DNA of 64,000 bases, from contig NZ_JAUSYY010000001.1 of the NCBI RefSeq assembly GCF_030817175.1, positions 3,844,001 to 3,908,000 of the forward strand, in the 5' to 3' direction. This document shows, one piece after another, positions 1-9,475 of the stretch (positions within the stretch are counted from its first letter, which is position 1; each line of letters starts with the position of its first letter). The DNA comes from Agromyces ramosus (GTDB lineage Bacteria > Actinomycetota > Actinomycetes > Actinomycetales > Microbacteriaceae). Under the pieces are notes generated by a model. The model was not told the DNA's origin and did no database searches. It saw only the letters and a program-made list of their open reading frames with translations. Position numbers and translations under genes: made by a program.

Positions 1-712
1 TGATGCCGGCGAGGCCGACGATGGTGCCGCCGGTGGGGAGGTCTGGGCCGGGCACGAACTCCATGAGCTCGTCGAGCGTTGCGTTGGGGTGCGCGATGAG
101 GTGACGCGCCGCGCCGACGACCTCGATGAGGTTGTGCGGTGCCATGTTCGTCGCCATGCCGACCGCGATGCCGCTCGCGCCGTTGACGAGGAGGTTCGGG
201 TAGGCCGCGGGGAGCACTTCGGGCTGGGTCAGCTGGTTGTCGTAGTTCGGCACGAAGTCGACGACGTCTTCGTCGAGCCCCTCGGTCATCGCGAGCGCCG
301 ATGAGGCGAGTCGCGCCTCGGTGTAGCGTGCCGCGGCGGGGCCGTCGTCGAGGGAGCCGAAGTTGCCGTGTCCGTCGATGAGCGGCACCCGCAGCGTGAA
401 CGCCTGCGCCATGCGCACGAGTGCGTCGTAGATCGCGGTGTCGCCGTGCGGGTGGAGCTTGCCCATGACCTCGCCGACGACGCGCGCCGACTTCACGTGC
501 CCCTTGTCTGGTCGCAGACCCATCTCGGTCATCTGGTAGAGGATGCGCCGCTGCACCGGCTTCAACCCGTCGCGCGCGTCGGGGAGCGCGCGCGAATAGA
601 TGACGGAATACGCGTATTCGAGGAACGAGCCCTGCATCTCGGTGGCGACGTCGACGTCTTCGATGCGTTCGACGATCGGCTCGTCGGCGGGCTGATTCTT
701 GGCTCGGGTCAT
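1..712 (-). CDS. parC: DNA topoisomerase IV / gyrase-type subunit A (5' part, cut by window edge)
   Basis: Type II topoisomerase A subunit that breaks and rejoins DNA. The reverse strand from the ATG at 712 reads through the typical A-subunit start: a tower with [16 protein letters not shown] text (here [20 protein letters not shown]), [10 protein letters not shown], the [16 protein letters not shown] motif, and the active-site tyrosine in AARYTEARL. It then continues to the [21 protein letters not shown] segment before running off the window. About 237 codons are visible; the C-terminal domain is missing, so ParC versus GyrA is judged from resemblance to actinobacterial ParC only. It is divergent from the next gene with 75 bp between. 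Confidence 0.85.
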   Translation of the reverse strand, partial: MTRAKNQPADEPIVERIEDVDVATEMQGSFLEYAYSVIYSRALPDARDGLKPVQRRILYQMTEMGLRPDKGHVKSARVVGEVMGKLHPHGDTAIYDALVRMAQAFTLRVPLIDGHGNFGSLDDGPAAARYTEARLASSALAMTEGLDEDVVDFVPNYDNQLTQPEVLPAAYPNLLVNGASGIAVGMATNMAPHNLIEVVGAARHLIAHPNATLDELMEFVPGPDLPTGGTIVGLAGI

Positions 713-787
713 CCGTCGTCTCTGGAGCTGGGCGTGGCACGCACGCGTGGAACAAGGGCGCGCCCGGCCTGTGCCAGACTGGGCGCG

Positions 788-1936
788 ATGCCTGCAATGC
801 TACCGGTGCCAGCCGTCAGCGCTCCGCGGCTTGCCGGGGTGCTCGCCAGTTCGGTCGCGAGCCTCCAGGGCGTCGCGAACCCGTTCGAGCTGCCGTCGGT
901 GACGAGCGCCGTCATCGTGCTCGTCGACGGGCTCGGAGCGGCCAACGTCCAAGCCCGCACCGGACACGCCCGTTTCCTCGCGAGCCGCATGGCCAAGCGC
1001 GACGTGATCCGCACGGTGTTCCCCTCGACGACGGCCGCCGCGATCGCGAGCTTCGCCACCGGGCGCACTCCCGGCGAGCACGGACTCGTGGGCTACCGCG
1101 TGCTCGACGCCGAACGCGACCGGCTCGTGAACCAGCTGAGCGGCTGGGACGACGGCATGCGGCCCGAGACGTGGCAGCGGGCGCCCACCCTGTTCGAGGC
1201 GGCGGGGGCGGCCGGCATCGCGAGCTACGCCATCGGAGCTGCGCGCTACCACGAGTCGGGCTTCACGCACGCGGTGCTCCGCGGTGCGGAGTACCGCCCT
1301 GCGGCGTCGATCGCCGATCGCTTCGCCGTGGCTGCCGAGCTCATCGCCGACGGCGACCCGGCCCTCGTCTACCTCTACGTGCCCGAGCTCGATCAGGCCG
1401 CGCACGCCTACGGCTGGGAGTCCGACCGCTGGCTCACGATCCTCGAAGACCTCGACGGTGCGCTGGGAGCATTCGAAGCGCGGATGCCGCGGGGCACGGG
1501 TCTCCTCGTGACGGCCGACCACGGGGTCATCGACGTCCCGGCGCATCGCCACGTGTTCATCGACAAGCATCCCGAGCTCCTCGCCGACGTGCGTCACGTC
1601 GGCGGCGAGCCGCGCTGCCTGGCCCTCTACGTTGAGCCCGGCCTCGGCGATGACGCGACGGCCGCGCTCGTCGACGGCTGGCGCGCGGCTGAGGGGCATC
1701 GCGCCTGGGTGCTGAGTCGCGACGAGGCGATCGATGCCGGCCTCTACGGCCCCGTCGCCGAGGAGGTGCGGCCGCGCATCGCGGACGTGCTCATCGCGGC
1801 GCGTTCGTCGATCGCGTACTACGACCGGCGCGAGCATGACCGCCGGGCCGAGGCCATGATCGGGCAGCACGGGTCGCTCAGCGACGACGAGACGCGAGTG
1901 CCGCTGGTTCGGGGTGGAGCGTTCACGCGCGCGTGA
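788..1936 (+). CDS. alkaline phosphatase-superfamily nucleotide pyrophosphatase/phosphodiesterase
   Basis: A 382-residue type I phosphodiesterase/nucleotide pyrophosphatase-like protein of the alkaline phosphatase superfamily. It shows the metal-binding start [12 protein letters not shown], the nucleophile region [25 protein letters not shown], the metal ligands in [15 protein letters not shown] and the [10 protein letters not shown] motif (Asp-His pair). The reading frame is open far upstream, but that part overlaps parC on the other strand. The ATG at 788 gives the family's usual N-terminus. The substrate is unknown; actinobacteria commonly carry this gene beside parC. Confidence 0.8.
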   Translation: MPAMLPVPAVSAPRLAGVLASSVASLQGVANPFELPSVTSAVIVLVDGLGAANVQARTGHARFLASRMAKRDVIRTVFPSTTAAAIASFATGRTPGEHGLVGYRVLDAERDRLVNQLSGWDDGMRPETWQRAPTLFEAAGAAGIASYAIGAARYHESGFTHAVLRGAEYRPAASIADRFAVAAELIADGDPALVYLYVPELDQAAHAYGWESDRWLTILEDLDGALGAFEARMPRGTGLLVTADHGVIDVPAHRHVFIDKHPELLADVRHVGGEPRCLALYVEPGLGDDATAALVDGWRAAEGHRAWVLSRDEAIDAGLYGPVAEEVRPRIADVLIAARSSIAYYDRREHDRRAEAMIGQHGSLSDDETRVPLVRGGAFTRA

Positions 1937-2008
1937 GCACGATGAGGCGCGGCCATGGGGACGTGCGTACTCGAGGACTCCGCCGGGCACGCGGCCCGGA
2001 GCATCCGC

Positions 2009-2593
2009 TTAGGACGGGAACTTGCCGCGCTTGACCTGGGGCTTCGGCAGGCGAAGGGGTCGCAGCTGCAGGGCTCGCATGGCGGCGTACCATCGCACGC
2101 GCTCGACCTTGTCGGCGCCGAACTTCGCTGCGAGCTTGCGCTGCAGGATGAAGCCGAGCACGACGACGTCGGCGACCGCGATGAGGAAGAACGCCCAGAG
2201 CGCGAGGATGCCGATCGACTGCACCTCGGGGCTCGGGATGAAGGTGAGCAGGATCACGGCGAACATGACGGGGATGAGCACCTCGCCGACACTGAACCGT
2301 GCATCGACGTAGTCGCGCACGTACTTCTTCTGCGGGCCGCGATCGCGCATGGGCAGGTAGCGCTCGTCGCCGACGGCCATGCCGACGCGAGCACGCTCGC
2401 GGGACTCTGCCGCCTTCGCACGGGCCTGCTTCGCCGCTTCCTTGCGGTCGTTCGGCACGAGCGGGCGCTTGCGGGCCGCCTCCTGCTGCGCACGGCTCGG
2501 CGTGGGCGCGCCCTTGCCGGCCTTCAGGCGGGCCTGGGTCTCTTCGAGCGTCTCTGCGCCCGGTTCATCGGTGCTGTGCGGTTGCTTTGCCAC
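2009..2593 (-). CDS. DUF3043 membrane protein
   Basis: A 194-residue protein conserved in actinobacteria, function unknown. The N-terminal ~90 residues are hydrophilic and rich in Lys/Arg/Ala (ARKRPLVPNDRKEAAKQAR). Two membrane spans follow (about residues 108-125 and 130-150), then a basic tail ending PQVKRGKFPS. The GTG at 2593 was chosen because the protein begins there as in relatives (MAKQP-like); the longer open frame upstream is antisense to the M20 peptidase. It is divergent from that peptidase gene, whose start lies only 36 bp away, so their promoters are back to back. Confidence 0.75.
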   Translation of the reverse strand: MAKQPHSTDEPGAETLEETQARLKAGKGAPTPSRAQQEAARKRPLVPNDRKEAAKQARAKAAESRERARVGMAVGDERYLPMRDRGPQKKYVRDYVDARFSVGEVLIPVMFAVILLTFIPSPEVQSIGILALWAFFLIAVADVVVLGFILQRKLAAKFGADKVERVRWYAAMRALQLRPLRLPKPQVKRGKFPS

Positions 2594-2616
2594 GGGGTCC
2601 TCGAATCGGTTCCCCT

Positions 2617-2622
2617 TAAGAT
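2617..2622 (+). promoter_or_regulatory. putative -10 (TAAGAT) of a leaderless M20 peptidase mRNA
   Basis: TAAGAT fits TANNNT and ends 7 nt before the ATG at 2630. No Shine-Dalgarno sequence lies between, so transcription would start at or next to the start codon. This is inferred from spacing alone. Confidence 0.4.
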
Positions 2623-2629
2623 TACCGGC

Positions 2630-4087
2630 ATGACCGAGCCACTCCCCACCGCTTCCGCATCCGACGAGACCACCGCACGCATCGACGCGATCCGCGGTGC
2701 CGTCGAGGCCGGATTCCCGTCCACGATCGCCGACCTCACGAGACTCGTGAAGATCCCGTCGGTGTCCTGGCCGGCGTTCGACCACGCACACGTCCAGGCG
2801 AGTGCCGACGCGGTCGCCGAACTCGTGCGCGGACTCGGCGTCTTCGAGGTCGTCGACATCCGCCGTGCGCCGGTCGCCGCGTTCGGCGACGGGGATTCGG
2901 CGACGGATGCCCCGGAGCTCGGCCTGCCCGCGGTCGTCGCGCGTCGCGCCGCCCGCAACGGCCGCCCCACCGTGCTGCTCTACGCCCACCACGACGTGCA
3001 GCCCCCCGGCCGCGACGAGGACTGGGACTCGGCGCCCTTCGAGCCCACGCTTCGCGGCGACCGGCTCTACGGCAGGGGAGCGGCCGACGACAAGGCGGGC
3101 GTGATGGCGCACGTCGGCGCCATCCGGGCACTCACCGAGGTGCTCGGCGCCGACCTCGACCTCGGTATCGCGCTCTTCATCGAGGGCGAGGAGGAGTACG
3201 CGTCGCGTTCGTTCGCGAACTTCCTCCATGAGAACCGCGACCTGCTCGAGGCCGACGCGATCATCGTCGCGGACTCGGGCAACTGGGATCTCGAGACTCC
3301 GGCGATCACGGTCGCGCTGCGTGGCGCGGTCGCGTTCAACATGCGCGTCGACACGCTCGCGCACGCCTCGCACTCCGGCATGTTCGGGGGAGCGGTGCCC
3401 GACGCGATGCTCGCCGCCATCCGCCTGCTCGACACGCTCTGGGACGCAGACGGCACGGTCGCGGTGGCCGGGCTCACCTCCGCCGGCCTCGAGACTCCCG
3501 CCTATGACGAGGCGCAGCTCCGGTCCGAGACCGGGCTGCTCGACGGCGTCACCCCGATCGGTCGTGGCAGCATCCTCTCGCGCATCTGGTCCGAACCGGC
3601 GATCACCGTCACGGGCATCGACGCCCCCGACGTGGCCAACGCCTCGAACACGCTCGTGCCCGGCGTGCGCGTGCGCGTGAGCGCCCGGATCGCACCCGGT
3701 CAGGACGCCGGCGAGGCCTTCGCCGCGATCCGCGCCCACCTCGAGCACAACGTGCCGTTCGGTGCGAGGCTCGCCTTCGAAGACGTCGACACCGGTCAGC
3801 CCTTCCTCGTCGACACGAGCGGATGGGCCGTAGCCGAGACGCGCGCCGCGATGACGGATGCCTGGGGCAAGGCGCCCGTCGAGATCGGAGTCGGCGGCTC
3901 CATTCCCTTCATCGCCGAGCTCGTCGACGAGTTCCCCGAGGCGCAGATCCTCGTCACCGGTGTCGAGGACCCGGATTCCCGCGCGCACAGCCCCAACGAG
4001 TCGCTGCACCTCGGCGTGTTCAAGCGTGCGCTGCTCGCGGAGGCACTGTTCCTCGCACGGCTCGACGGACGCGATTCGACTTCCTGA
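2630..4087 (+). CDS. M20 family dipeptidase
   Basis: A 485-residue zinc peptidase of family M20 (CNDP/dipeptidase type), probably cytosolic, cleaving short peptides or acyl-amino acids. Visible motifs: the first metal site VLLYAHHDVQPPG, the bridging Asp in LYGRGAADDKAGVMAH, the catalytic Glu pair FIEGEEEYAS, ADSGNWD, the dimerisation domain His in HASHSGMFGG, and the C-terminal metal His in SRAHSPNESL. Length is normal for the family. The start codon has no Shine-Dalgarno sequence but a TAAGAT -10 element 7 nt upstream, suggesting a leaderless transcript. Confidence 0.85.
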   Translation: MTEPLPTASASDETTARIDAIRGAVEAGFPSTIADLTRLVKIPSVSWPAFDHAHVQASADAVAELVRGLGVFEVVDIRRAPVAAFGDGDSATDAPELGLPAVVARRAARNGRPTVLLYAHHDVQPPGRDEDWDSAPFEPTLRGDRLYGRGAADDKAGVMAHVGAIRALTEVLGADLDLGIALFIEGEEEYASRSFANFLHENRDLLEADAIIVADSGNWDLETPAITVALRGAVAFNMRVDTLAHASHSGMFGGAVPDAMLAAIRLLDTLWDADGTVAVAGLTSAGLETPAYDEAQLRSETGLLDGVTPIGRGSILSRIWSEPAITVTGIDAPDVANASNTLVPGVRVRVSARIAPGQDAGEAFAAIRAHLEHNVPFGARLAFEDVDTGQPFLVDTSGWAVAETRAAMTDAWGKAPVEIGVGGSIPFIAELVDEFPEAQILVTGVEDPDSRAHSPNESLHLGVFKRALLAEALFLARLDGRDSTS

Positions 4088-4164
4088 GAGCGCGCCGGAC
4101 ACACTCTCCGTTTCGGCGGCTACCATGGAGTGAGGTTCCGCGTACCTTTGCACCGAGGAGAGAC

Positions 4165-4515
4165 ATGAGCGACACGATCACCCAGACCGCGCACGGCGTG
4201 AAGCTGAGCGACCCCGCCGCCGACAAGGTGCGCAACCTGCTCGAGCAGGAGGGTCGCGACGACCTGCGCCTGCGCGTCGCTGTGCAGCCCGGCGGATGCT
4301 CCGGCCTGATCTACCAGCTCTACTTCGACGAGCGCCTCCTCGAGGGCGACGCGGTCGTCGACTACTCGGGCGTCGAGGTCGTCGTCGACAAGATGAGCGT
4401 GCCGTATCTCGACGGCGCCTCGATCGACTTCGAGGACACGATCCAGAAGCAGGGGTTCACGATCGACAACCCCAACGCCGAGGGCAGCTGCGCCTGCGGT
4501 GATTCGTTCCACTGA
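4165..4515 (+). CDS. erpA: A-type iron-sulfur carrier protein (ErpA/HesB family)
   Basis: A 116-residue Fe-S cluster carrier delivering clusters to apoproteins. The three conserved cysteines are present: one in QPGGCSGLIY and two in the C-terminal CACGDSF. The start is preceded by a strong gaggaga ribosome site. It stands just upstream of the cytochrome oxidase genes, as in many actinobacteria, where it may serve the Rieske protein. A strong hairpin follows the stop. The choice between ErpA and IscA naming is by convention. Confidence 0.85.
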   Translation: MSDTITQTAHGVKLSDPAADKVRNLLEQEGRDDLRLRVAVQPGGCSGLIYQLYFDERLLEGDAVVDYSGVEVVVDKMSVPYLDGASIDFEDTIQKQGFTIDNPNAEGSCACGDSFH

Positions 4516-4535
4516 GTCGATCCGATCGACCACTC

Positions 4536-4567
4536 CGACGGGAGGCCGCTGTGGCGGCCTCCCGTCG
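4536..4567 (+). terminator. terminator hairpin after erpA
   Basis: A 14-bp perfect stem (cgacgggaggccgc paired with gcggcctcccgtcg) closes on a tgtg loop 20 nt after the erpA stop. There is no clear T-run, as is usual in high-GC actinobacteria. Confidence 0.65.
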
Positions 4568-4652
4568 TGGTTTCGGCCGATCGTCTGGGAAATCGGTGCA
4601 CCGGCGCACCCGACACCGGCCTCCGGTGCACACCCGGGGGGTCGAGTCGGAG

Positions 4653-4658
4653 TAGGCT
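4653..4658 (+). promoter_or_regulatory. putative -10 (TAGGCT) upstream of ctaC
   Basis: TAGGCT lies 58 bp before the ctaC start codon. The same hexamer sits at leaderless positions elsewhere in the window. No convincing -35 is visible. A leader of about 50 nt carrying a gaaagg ribosome site would result. Confidence 0.35.
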
Positions 4659-4716
4659 AGGCAGCGATCATTGCGCTTCACTGTGGAGCGCCTTCGAGTC
4701 TCCCGAAAGGTCACCG

Positions 4717-5619
4717 GTGCGCCACAATCGCCGTCTCCGATGGGCTGCTATCCCGATCGCAGCGTCGCTCAGCCTCGTCCTCGCAGGATGCACGCAGGCC
4801 CAGCTGAACGGGTTCCTCCCCGGATTCGTCGCGGGGGAGGCTCCGGTCACGAATCACACCGAGCGCGTCTCCGGCCTCTGGGTCACGTCGTGGATCGTCC
4901 TGCTCATCGTGGGTGTCATCACGTGGGGCCTCACGATCTGGGCCGTCATCGCCTACCGCCGCCGCAAGGGCCAGACCGGCCTGCCGGTGCAGCTGCGGTA
5001 CAACATGCCGATCGAGGTGTTCTACACGATCATCCCGCTCATTCTGGTGCTCGGCTTCTTCGCCTTCACGGCCCGCGACCAGGCCGCGATCGAGGAACGT
5101 TTCGCTGAAGACCAGATCGACGTGCAGGTCGAGGTCATCGCGAAGCAGTGGGCCTGGGACTTCAACTACGTCAAGGAAGACGTGTACTCCCCAGGCATCC
5201 AGGGCCAGCTCTCCGACGAGGGCCCCAAGGGGTCGCTCGTGCAGTCCGAGCTCCCGACCCTCTACCTGCCGGTCGGCGCCAACGTCGAGATCGAGCTCGA
5301 GTCGCGCGACGTGATCCACTCTTTCTGGGTCGTCGACTTCCTCTACAAGAAGGACATGTTCCCGGGTAAGACCAACTACATGTCGTTCGTCCCCGAGCGC
5401 GAGGGAACCTACGCCGGCAAGTGCGCCGAGCTCTGCGGTGAATACCACTCGCTCATGCTCTTCAACGTCGAGGTCGTCTCGCAAGACGAGTACGACGAGT
5501 ACATCGAGTCGCTTCGAGACCTGGGCCAGGAAGGCCAGCTGTCGAACGAGTACGACCGCAGACAGAACCTGCCCGGCACGGGCACCCCCGAACTGCAAGA
5601 GGAGCAGGAAGCCGAATGA
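4717..5619 (+). CDS. ctaC: cytochrome c oxidase subunit II
   Basis: A 300-residue CuA-carrying subunit of the aa3 terminal oxidase, which receives electrons from the bc1 complex. A lipoprotein signal ends at LVLAGC (Cys about 25). Two membrane spans follow, then the cupredoxin domain with [12 protein letters not shown] and the CuA ligands in [12 protein letters not shown] plus the earlier HSFWV His. The GTG at 4717 has a gaaagg ribosome site 6 nt upstream and gives a clean signal peptide; the longer frame does not. Its TGA overlaps the ATG of ctaD (ATGA), so the two are translationally coupled. Confidence 0.93.
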   Translation: MRHNRRLRWAAIPIAASLSLVLAGCTQAQLNGFLPGFVAGEAPVTNHTERVSGLWVTSWIVLLIVGVITWGLTIWAVIAYRRRKGQTGLPVQLRYNMPIEVFYTIIPLILVLGFFAFTARDQAAIEERFAEDQIDVQVEVIAKQWAWDFNYVKEDVYSPGIQGQLSDEGPKGSLVQSELPTLYLPVGANVEIELESRDVIHSFWVVDFLYKKDMFPGKTNYMSFVPEREGTYAGKCAELCGEYHSLMLFNVEVVSQDEYDEYIESLRDLGQEGQLSNEYDRRQNLPGTGTPELQEEQEAE

Positions 5620-7352
5620 GCACCACGACCGCACCGGCTCGCCCTCAGACGAGCAGCCTGCCGTTCGGCGCCTCGAAGGTCGAACGCAAGGGCAACATCC
5701 TCGTTCGGTGGATCACCTCCACCGACCACAAGGTCATCGGGTACCTCTACCTGATCACTGCCTTCATCTACTTCTGCATCGGCGGCGTGATGGCGCTGAT
5801 CATTCGCGCGCAGCTGTTCGAGCCCGGCCTCGAGATCGTGCAGACGCGCGAGCAGTACAACCAGCTCTTCACGATGCACGGCACGATCATGCTGCTGATG
5901 TTCGCGACGCCGCTGTTCGCCGGCTTCGCCAACGTGCTCATGCCGCTGCAGATCGGCGCGCCCGATGTCGCATTCCCGCGACTGAACGCCTTCGCGTACT
6001 GGCTGTTCAACTTCGGCTCGCTCATGGCGGTGGCCGGCTTCTTCACGCCTCAGGGTGCGGCGTCGTTCGGGTGGTTCGCCTATCAACCACTCGCGTCGAC
6101 CACGTTCTCGCCAGGCGTCGGCGGCAATCTCTGGATGCTCGGCCTCGCCCTCTCGGGCTTCGGCACCATTCTCGGCGCGGTGAACTTCATCACCACGATC
6201 ATCACGATGCGGGCGCCGGGCATGACCATGTTCCGCATGCCGATCTTCACGTGGAACACCCTCGTCACGTCGATCCTCGTGCTCATGGCGTTCCCCGTGC
6301 TCGCGGCCGCCCTGCTCGCCGCCGGCGCCGACCGCATCTTCGGCGCGCACATCTACGACCCCGCCAACGGCGGCGTCATCCTGTGGCAGCACCTCTTCTG
6401 GTTCTTCGGGCACCCAGAGGTGTACATCATCGCACTGCCGTTCTTCGGCATCGTCTCCGAGATCTTCCCGGTGTTCAGCCGAAAGCCGATCTTCGGATAC
6501 AAGACGCTGATCTACGCCACCATCGCGATCGCCGCACTGTCGGTCACCGTGTGGGCGCACCACATGTACGTCACCGGCTCGGTGCTGCTGCCGTTCTTCG
6601 CCCTGATGACGATGCTCATCGCGGTGCCGACGGGTGTGAAGATCTTCAACTGGATCGGCACGATGTGGCGCGGCTCCATCACATTCGAGACGCCGATCAT
6701 CTGGGCATTGGGCTTCCTCATCACCTTCGTGTTCGGTGGTTTGACCGGTGTGATCCTCGCATCGCCGCCGCTCGACTTCCACGTGTCCGACACGTACTTC
6801 GTCGTCGCCCACTTCCACTACGTCGTCTTCGGCACCGTCGTCTTCGCGATGTTCGCCGGCTTCTACTTCTGGTGGCCGAAGTGGACCGGCAAGATGCTCA
6901 ACGAGTCGCTCGGCAAGTGGCACTTCTGGCTGCTGTTCATCGGCTTCCACACGACGTTCCTGATCCAGCACTGGCTCGGCGTCGTCGCGATGCCCCGCCG
7001 CTACTACTCGTACCTGCCTGAAGACAACATCACTTGGATGAACCAGTTGTCGACGATCGGCGCCGGCATCCTGGCGCTCTCGATGATCCCGTTCCTCTTG
7101 AACGTCTACATCACGGCGCGTCGGGCTCCGAAGGTCACGGTCAACGACCCGTGGGGCTACGGCGGTTCCCTCGAATGGGCGACCAGCTGCCCGCCGCCGC
7201 GGCACAACTTCACGTCCATTCCGCGCATCCGCTCGGAGCGTCCGGCATTCGACCTGAACCACCCCGAAGCCGGAATCCCGGTCGGCATCGGACCGGCGAA
7301 GGACGCCCCGCAGGCGCCCACCTACGATGCCGCCACGGAGGAGATCAAGTAA
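5616..7352 (+). CDS. ctaD: cytochrome c oxidase subunit I
   Basis: A 578-residue catalytic subunit of aa3 oxidase with 12 membrane spans, reducing O2 and pumping protons. Seen in order: the heme a His in [30 protein letters not shown] (CuB His and the cross-linked Tyr), WAHHMYVTG (CuB ligands), TGVKIFNW, and the heme ligands in [15 protein letters not shown]. The length is normal. It overlaps ctaC by 4 bp, and ctaF starts at its stop codon, so the three form one operon. Confidence 0.96.
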   Translation: MSTTTAPARPQTSSLPFGASKVERKGNILVRWITSTDHKVIGYLYLITAFIYFCIGGVMALIIRAQLFEPGLEIVQTREQYNQLFTMHGTIMLLMFATPLFAGFANVLMPLQIGAPDVAFPRLNAFAYWLFNFGSLMAVAGFFTPQGAASFGWFAYQPLASTTFSPGVGGNLWMLGLALSGFGTILGAVNFITTIITMRAPGMTMFRMPIFTWNTLVTSILVLMAFPVLAAALLAAGADRIFGAHIYDPANGGVILWQHLFWFFGHPEVYIIALPFFGIVSEIFPVFSRKPIFGYKTLIYATIAIAALSVTVWAHHMYVTGSVLLPFFALMTMLIAVPTGVKIFNWIGTMWRGSITFETPIIWALGFLITFVFGGLTGVILASPPLDFHVSDTYFVVAHFHYVVFGTVVFAMFAGFYFWWPKWTGKMLNESLGKWHFWLLFIGFHTTFLIQHWLGVVAMPRRYYSYLPEDNITWMNQLSTIGAGILALSMIPFLLNVYITARRAPKVTVNDPWGYGGSLEWATSCPPPRHNFTSIPRIRSERPAFDLNHPEAGIPVGIGPAKDAPQAPTYDAATEEIK

Positions 7353-7774
7353 TGCGCGCCAACACCGTCCTCTTCTGGATCCTCGCCGCCTTCTTCGGAT
7401 TCTCGGCTGCACTGTACGGCTTCTGGAGCTGGATCGACGACAGCGATCCCGGCATGGAGCCTGCCGGCACGGTCGCTCTCTCGCTCACGACGATCTTGGC
7501 CGCGTTCATCGCGTTCTATCTCGGACGCGTGCACAAGGCCCAGGGCGCGGAGCTTCCCGAAGACCGCCTCGACGCGAACATCGACGACGGTGACGCAGAG
7601 CTCGGCTTCTTCAGCCCGTGGAGCTGGTGGCCAATCCTGCTCGCCGGCTCCGCCGCGTTGCTCTTCCTCGGCCTCGCGATCGGATTCTGGATCGCGTACA
7701 TCGCGGTCGCACTCGGGGTAATCAGCCTCGTCGGCTGGGTCTACGAGTACTACCGCGGCAATTTCGCCCGTTAG
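7352..7774 (+). CDS. ctaF: cytochrome c oxidase subunit IV (actinobacterial CtaF)
   Basis: A 140-residue integral membrane subunit specific to actinobacterial aa3 oxidase. Four hydrophobic segments are visible: near residues 5-24, 33-53, 86-104 and 106-125. Its ATG shares one base with the ctaD TAA (taATG), confirming the operon. Sequence such as RANTVLFWILAAFFGFSA is typical of the family. Confidence 0.9.
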   Translation: MRANTVLFWILAAFFGFSAALYGFWSWIDDSDPGMEPAGTVALSLTTILAAFIAFYLGRVHKAQGAELPEDRLDANIDDGDAELGFFSPWSWWPILLAGSAALLFLGLAIGFWIAYIAVALGVISLVGWVYEYYRGNFAR

Positions 7775-7797
7775 CCGACGCTGTTCGGCACCGCGAC

Positions 7798-7822
7798 ATC
7801 CCCGGCACATCGTGGCGGGGAT
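7798..7822. terminator. weak hairpin between the convergent ctaF and methyltransferase genes
   Basis: A 7-bp inverted repeat (atccccg with cggggat) surrounds an 11-nt loop between two convergent genes. The position suits a shared terminator, but the stem is short. Confidence 0.3.
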
Positions 7823-7856
7823 TCGTCGTATCGGGGCATCGTTCGCAGAGTCGGTC

Positions 7857-8513
7857 TCAGCTTCGTGTTGCGCCCACGACGCACCAGATCAGCCCCCGGT
7901 GCCGGTACCGCGGTTCGAGCCCATGCCGGCGCAGCACCGCGACCATGGCCGCGGGTTCATGGACGAACCCGCGGTAACTCCGCCCTCGGAGGCGCAGCAT
8001 GAGGTTGCCGGCGGCCACAGTCGCGCGTGAGAGCAATGATCGTGGCGGGTGGCTGAACACCACCATGTGGCGAGCACGATCGGCGGCGGCGCCGAGCAGA
8101 CGTTCGGCATCCGGGTAGCAGCACACCACGCGGTGCAGGAGGACGACGTCGGCGTCGTCTACGGAGTCGGGCTCGCGCGCGAGGTCCACGCCAAGGATCC
8201 GGGTGACCCTGCCTGAGACACCAGCGTGCTCGACAAGCCTCCTAGCATCTGCCTCGTAAGCACTCGAGAGCTCCAGGTTGACCGTGCGCGATGCGCCGCG
8301 GGCGAGGAGTTCGCGCTGCAGTTCGCCGACGCCACCGCCGACCTCGAGCACTGACGCCCCAGCGATGCCGGTCGAGGTCACGTAGTCGACGATGCGCCGC
8401 TCGACCGGAGTGAGCCCATTTCGCCGGTAGCGACGCGCGACGCTTCGCGCGAACTCCTCATCGAAGACCTCGTCGTACCGGTCGGGATCATCGGGCCCGC
8501 AGCAGCTTGCCAT
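7857..8513 (-). CDS. class I SAM-dependent methyltransferase
   Basis: A 218-residue Rossmann-fold methyltransferase of unknown substrate. The SAM motif I is VLEVGGGVGELQREL, the acidic motif II is NLELSSAYE, and motif IV region is DADVVLLHRVVCCYPD. It begins MASCCGPDDPDRYDEVF; the Cys pair is a recurring feature of this small-family methyltransferase. The ATG at 8513 is preferred over a frame 14 codons longer because relatives start there. CATACT lies 6 nt upstream, a possible -10 for a leaderless mRNA. It runs on the same strand as the rlmA and qcr genes but separately. Confidence 0.7.
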   Translation of the reverse strand: MASCCGPDDPDRYDEVFDEEFARSVARRYRRNGLTPVERRIVDYVTSTGIAGASVLEVGGGVGELQRELLARGASRTVNLELSSAYEADARRLVEHAGVSGRVTRILGVDLAREPDSVDDADVVLLHRVVCCYPDAERLLGAAADRARHMVVFSHPPRSLLSRATVAAGNLMLRLRGRSYRGFVHEPAAMVAVLRRHGLEPRYRHRGLIWCVVGATRS

Positions 8514-8593
8514 GCGACCAGTATGAGACGTCCTCGCAGTCGACGCATGCAGCAAATGCCTTCGGCGCGCAGAACCGTTCCGATCCTGTCGTG

Positions 8594-9448
8594 TCAGCTG
8601 ACGACGGAAGCGCGCTCGAATACCACAAGCTCGACGGATACCGTGACCGTTCGTGCGCCATCGGTGGTGCCGGTCGGAGAGAGCTCGGCGGCGTGATGTG
8701 CGGAAGGTCCCATGCCCGCGAGGAGGGCCCGGGTGGAGGCATCCGCCTCGATCGTGTACTCCACCGGTACGGTGGAGCGGGTGCCCAGCCCGGCGACGGC
8801 GAGTTGCTCGGCAACACGATCAGCCTTGCCGGTGGGCACGTCGAGCAGAGCGCCCTCGGCGCGAAGCTCATGCAAGTGCGCGTCGGTCGGCACGATGACG
8901 ACCAGCCGGCCGTTCGGACGCAGGACTCGCGCGAACTCGGGCCCGTTGCGCGGGGCGAACACGTTGAGCGCAACGTCGACCACCGCGTCGCGCACTGGCA
9001 GCGGTCGCCAGATGTCGAGCACGACACCCGTGGCGTCGGGGTGCGCACGCAGGCTCGTGCGGACGGCATCGGGCGAGCGGTCGGCGAGGAGGAACGCCGC
9101 TTCCGGAAGCGCTCGAGCGAGCACCGCCGAGTAGTATCCCGTGCCGCATCCGAAGTCGGCGATTCGAAGCGGTGACCGCGCGCCGGTGGGCAGCGTTGCC
9201 TGCACCGCGTCGACGAGGGCCGCACCAATCGGAGCGTACGCGCCGCCCTCGAGCAGCGTGGCGCGAGCTGCGAGCATCTCCCGATCGTCACCGATCGTGC
9301 GCGGAGCACGAGGGGCGAGGAGGGTGAGGTAGCCGTGCTTCGCTCGATCGAAGCGGTGTCCGGCAGCGCACCCGTAGACACGAACGTCGATCTGGGTGAG
9401 ATCGAGGAGACAGTTCGGGCACCGAAGCCAGGTCGAATCGATCGACAT
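8594..9448 (-). CDS. rlmA: 23S rRNA (guanine-N1)-methyltransferase, RlmA family
   Basis: A 284-residue protein of the RlmA/RrmA/TlrB family, which methylates a guanine in 23S rRNA helix 35. The N-terminal zinc site is plain (Cys10, Cys13, Cys27, His31 in CPNC...CAAGHRFD). The SAM-binding motif is IADFGCGTGYYSAVLA, followed by LADRSPDAVR and VVDVALNVFAPRN. TlrB-type members confer resistance to some macrolides; whether this is RlmAI or RlmAII type cannot be told here. It lies immediately downstream of qcrB. Confidence 0.8.
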   Translation of the reverse strand: MSIDSTWLRCPNCLLDLTQIDVRVYGCAAGHRFDRAKHGYLTLLAPRAPRTIGDDREMLAARATLLEGGAYAPIGAALVDAVQATLPTGARSPLRIADFGCGTGYYSAVLARALPEAAFLLADRSPDAVRTSLRAHPDATGVVLDIWRPLPVRDAVVDVALNVFAPRNGPEFARVLRPNGRLVVIVPTDAHLHELRAEGALLDVPTGKADRVAEQLAVAGLGTRSTVPVEYTIEADASTRALLAGMGPSAHHAAELSPTGTTDGARTVTVSVELVVFERASVVS

Positions 9449-9475
9449 GGCCCGATGCCCGAATCCGTCAGTGTG

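Noticed and set aside
2594..4153. A long open extension of the DUF3043 frame antisense to the M20 peptidase
   Set aside because: The translation is typical shadow text and the family start is at 2593.
4602..4628. Second inverted repeat (gcaccgg...ccggtgc) upstream of ctaC
   Set aside because: The loop is long and the arms short; the nearby 14-bp hairpin explains termination better.
5409..7412. A 667-codon open frame antisense to ctaC-ctaD
   Set aside because: It lies opposite strongly conserved oxidase genes, its translation is low-complexity Arg/Glu/Asp/His text, and it shows no motif; it is a high-GC shadow frame.
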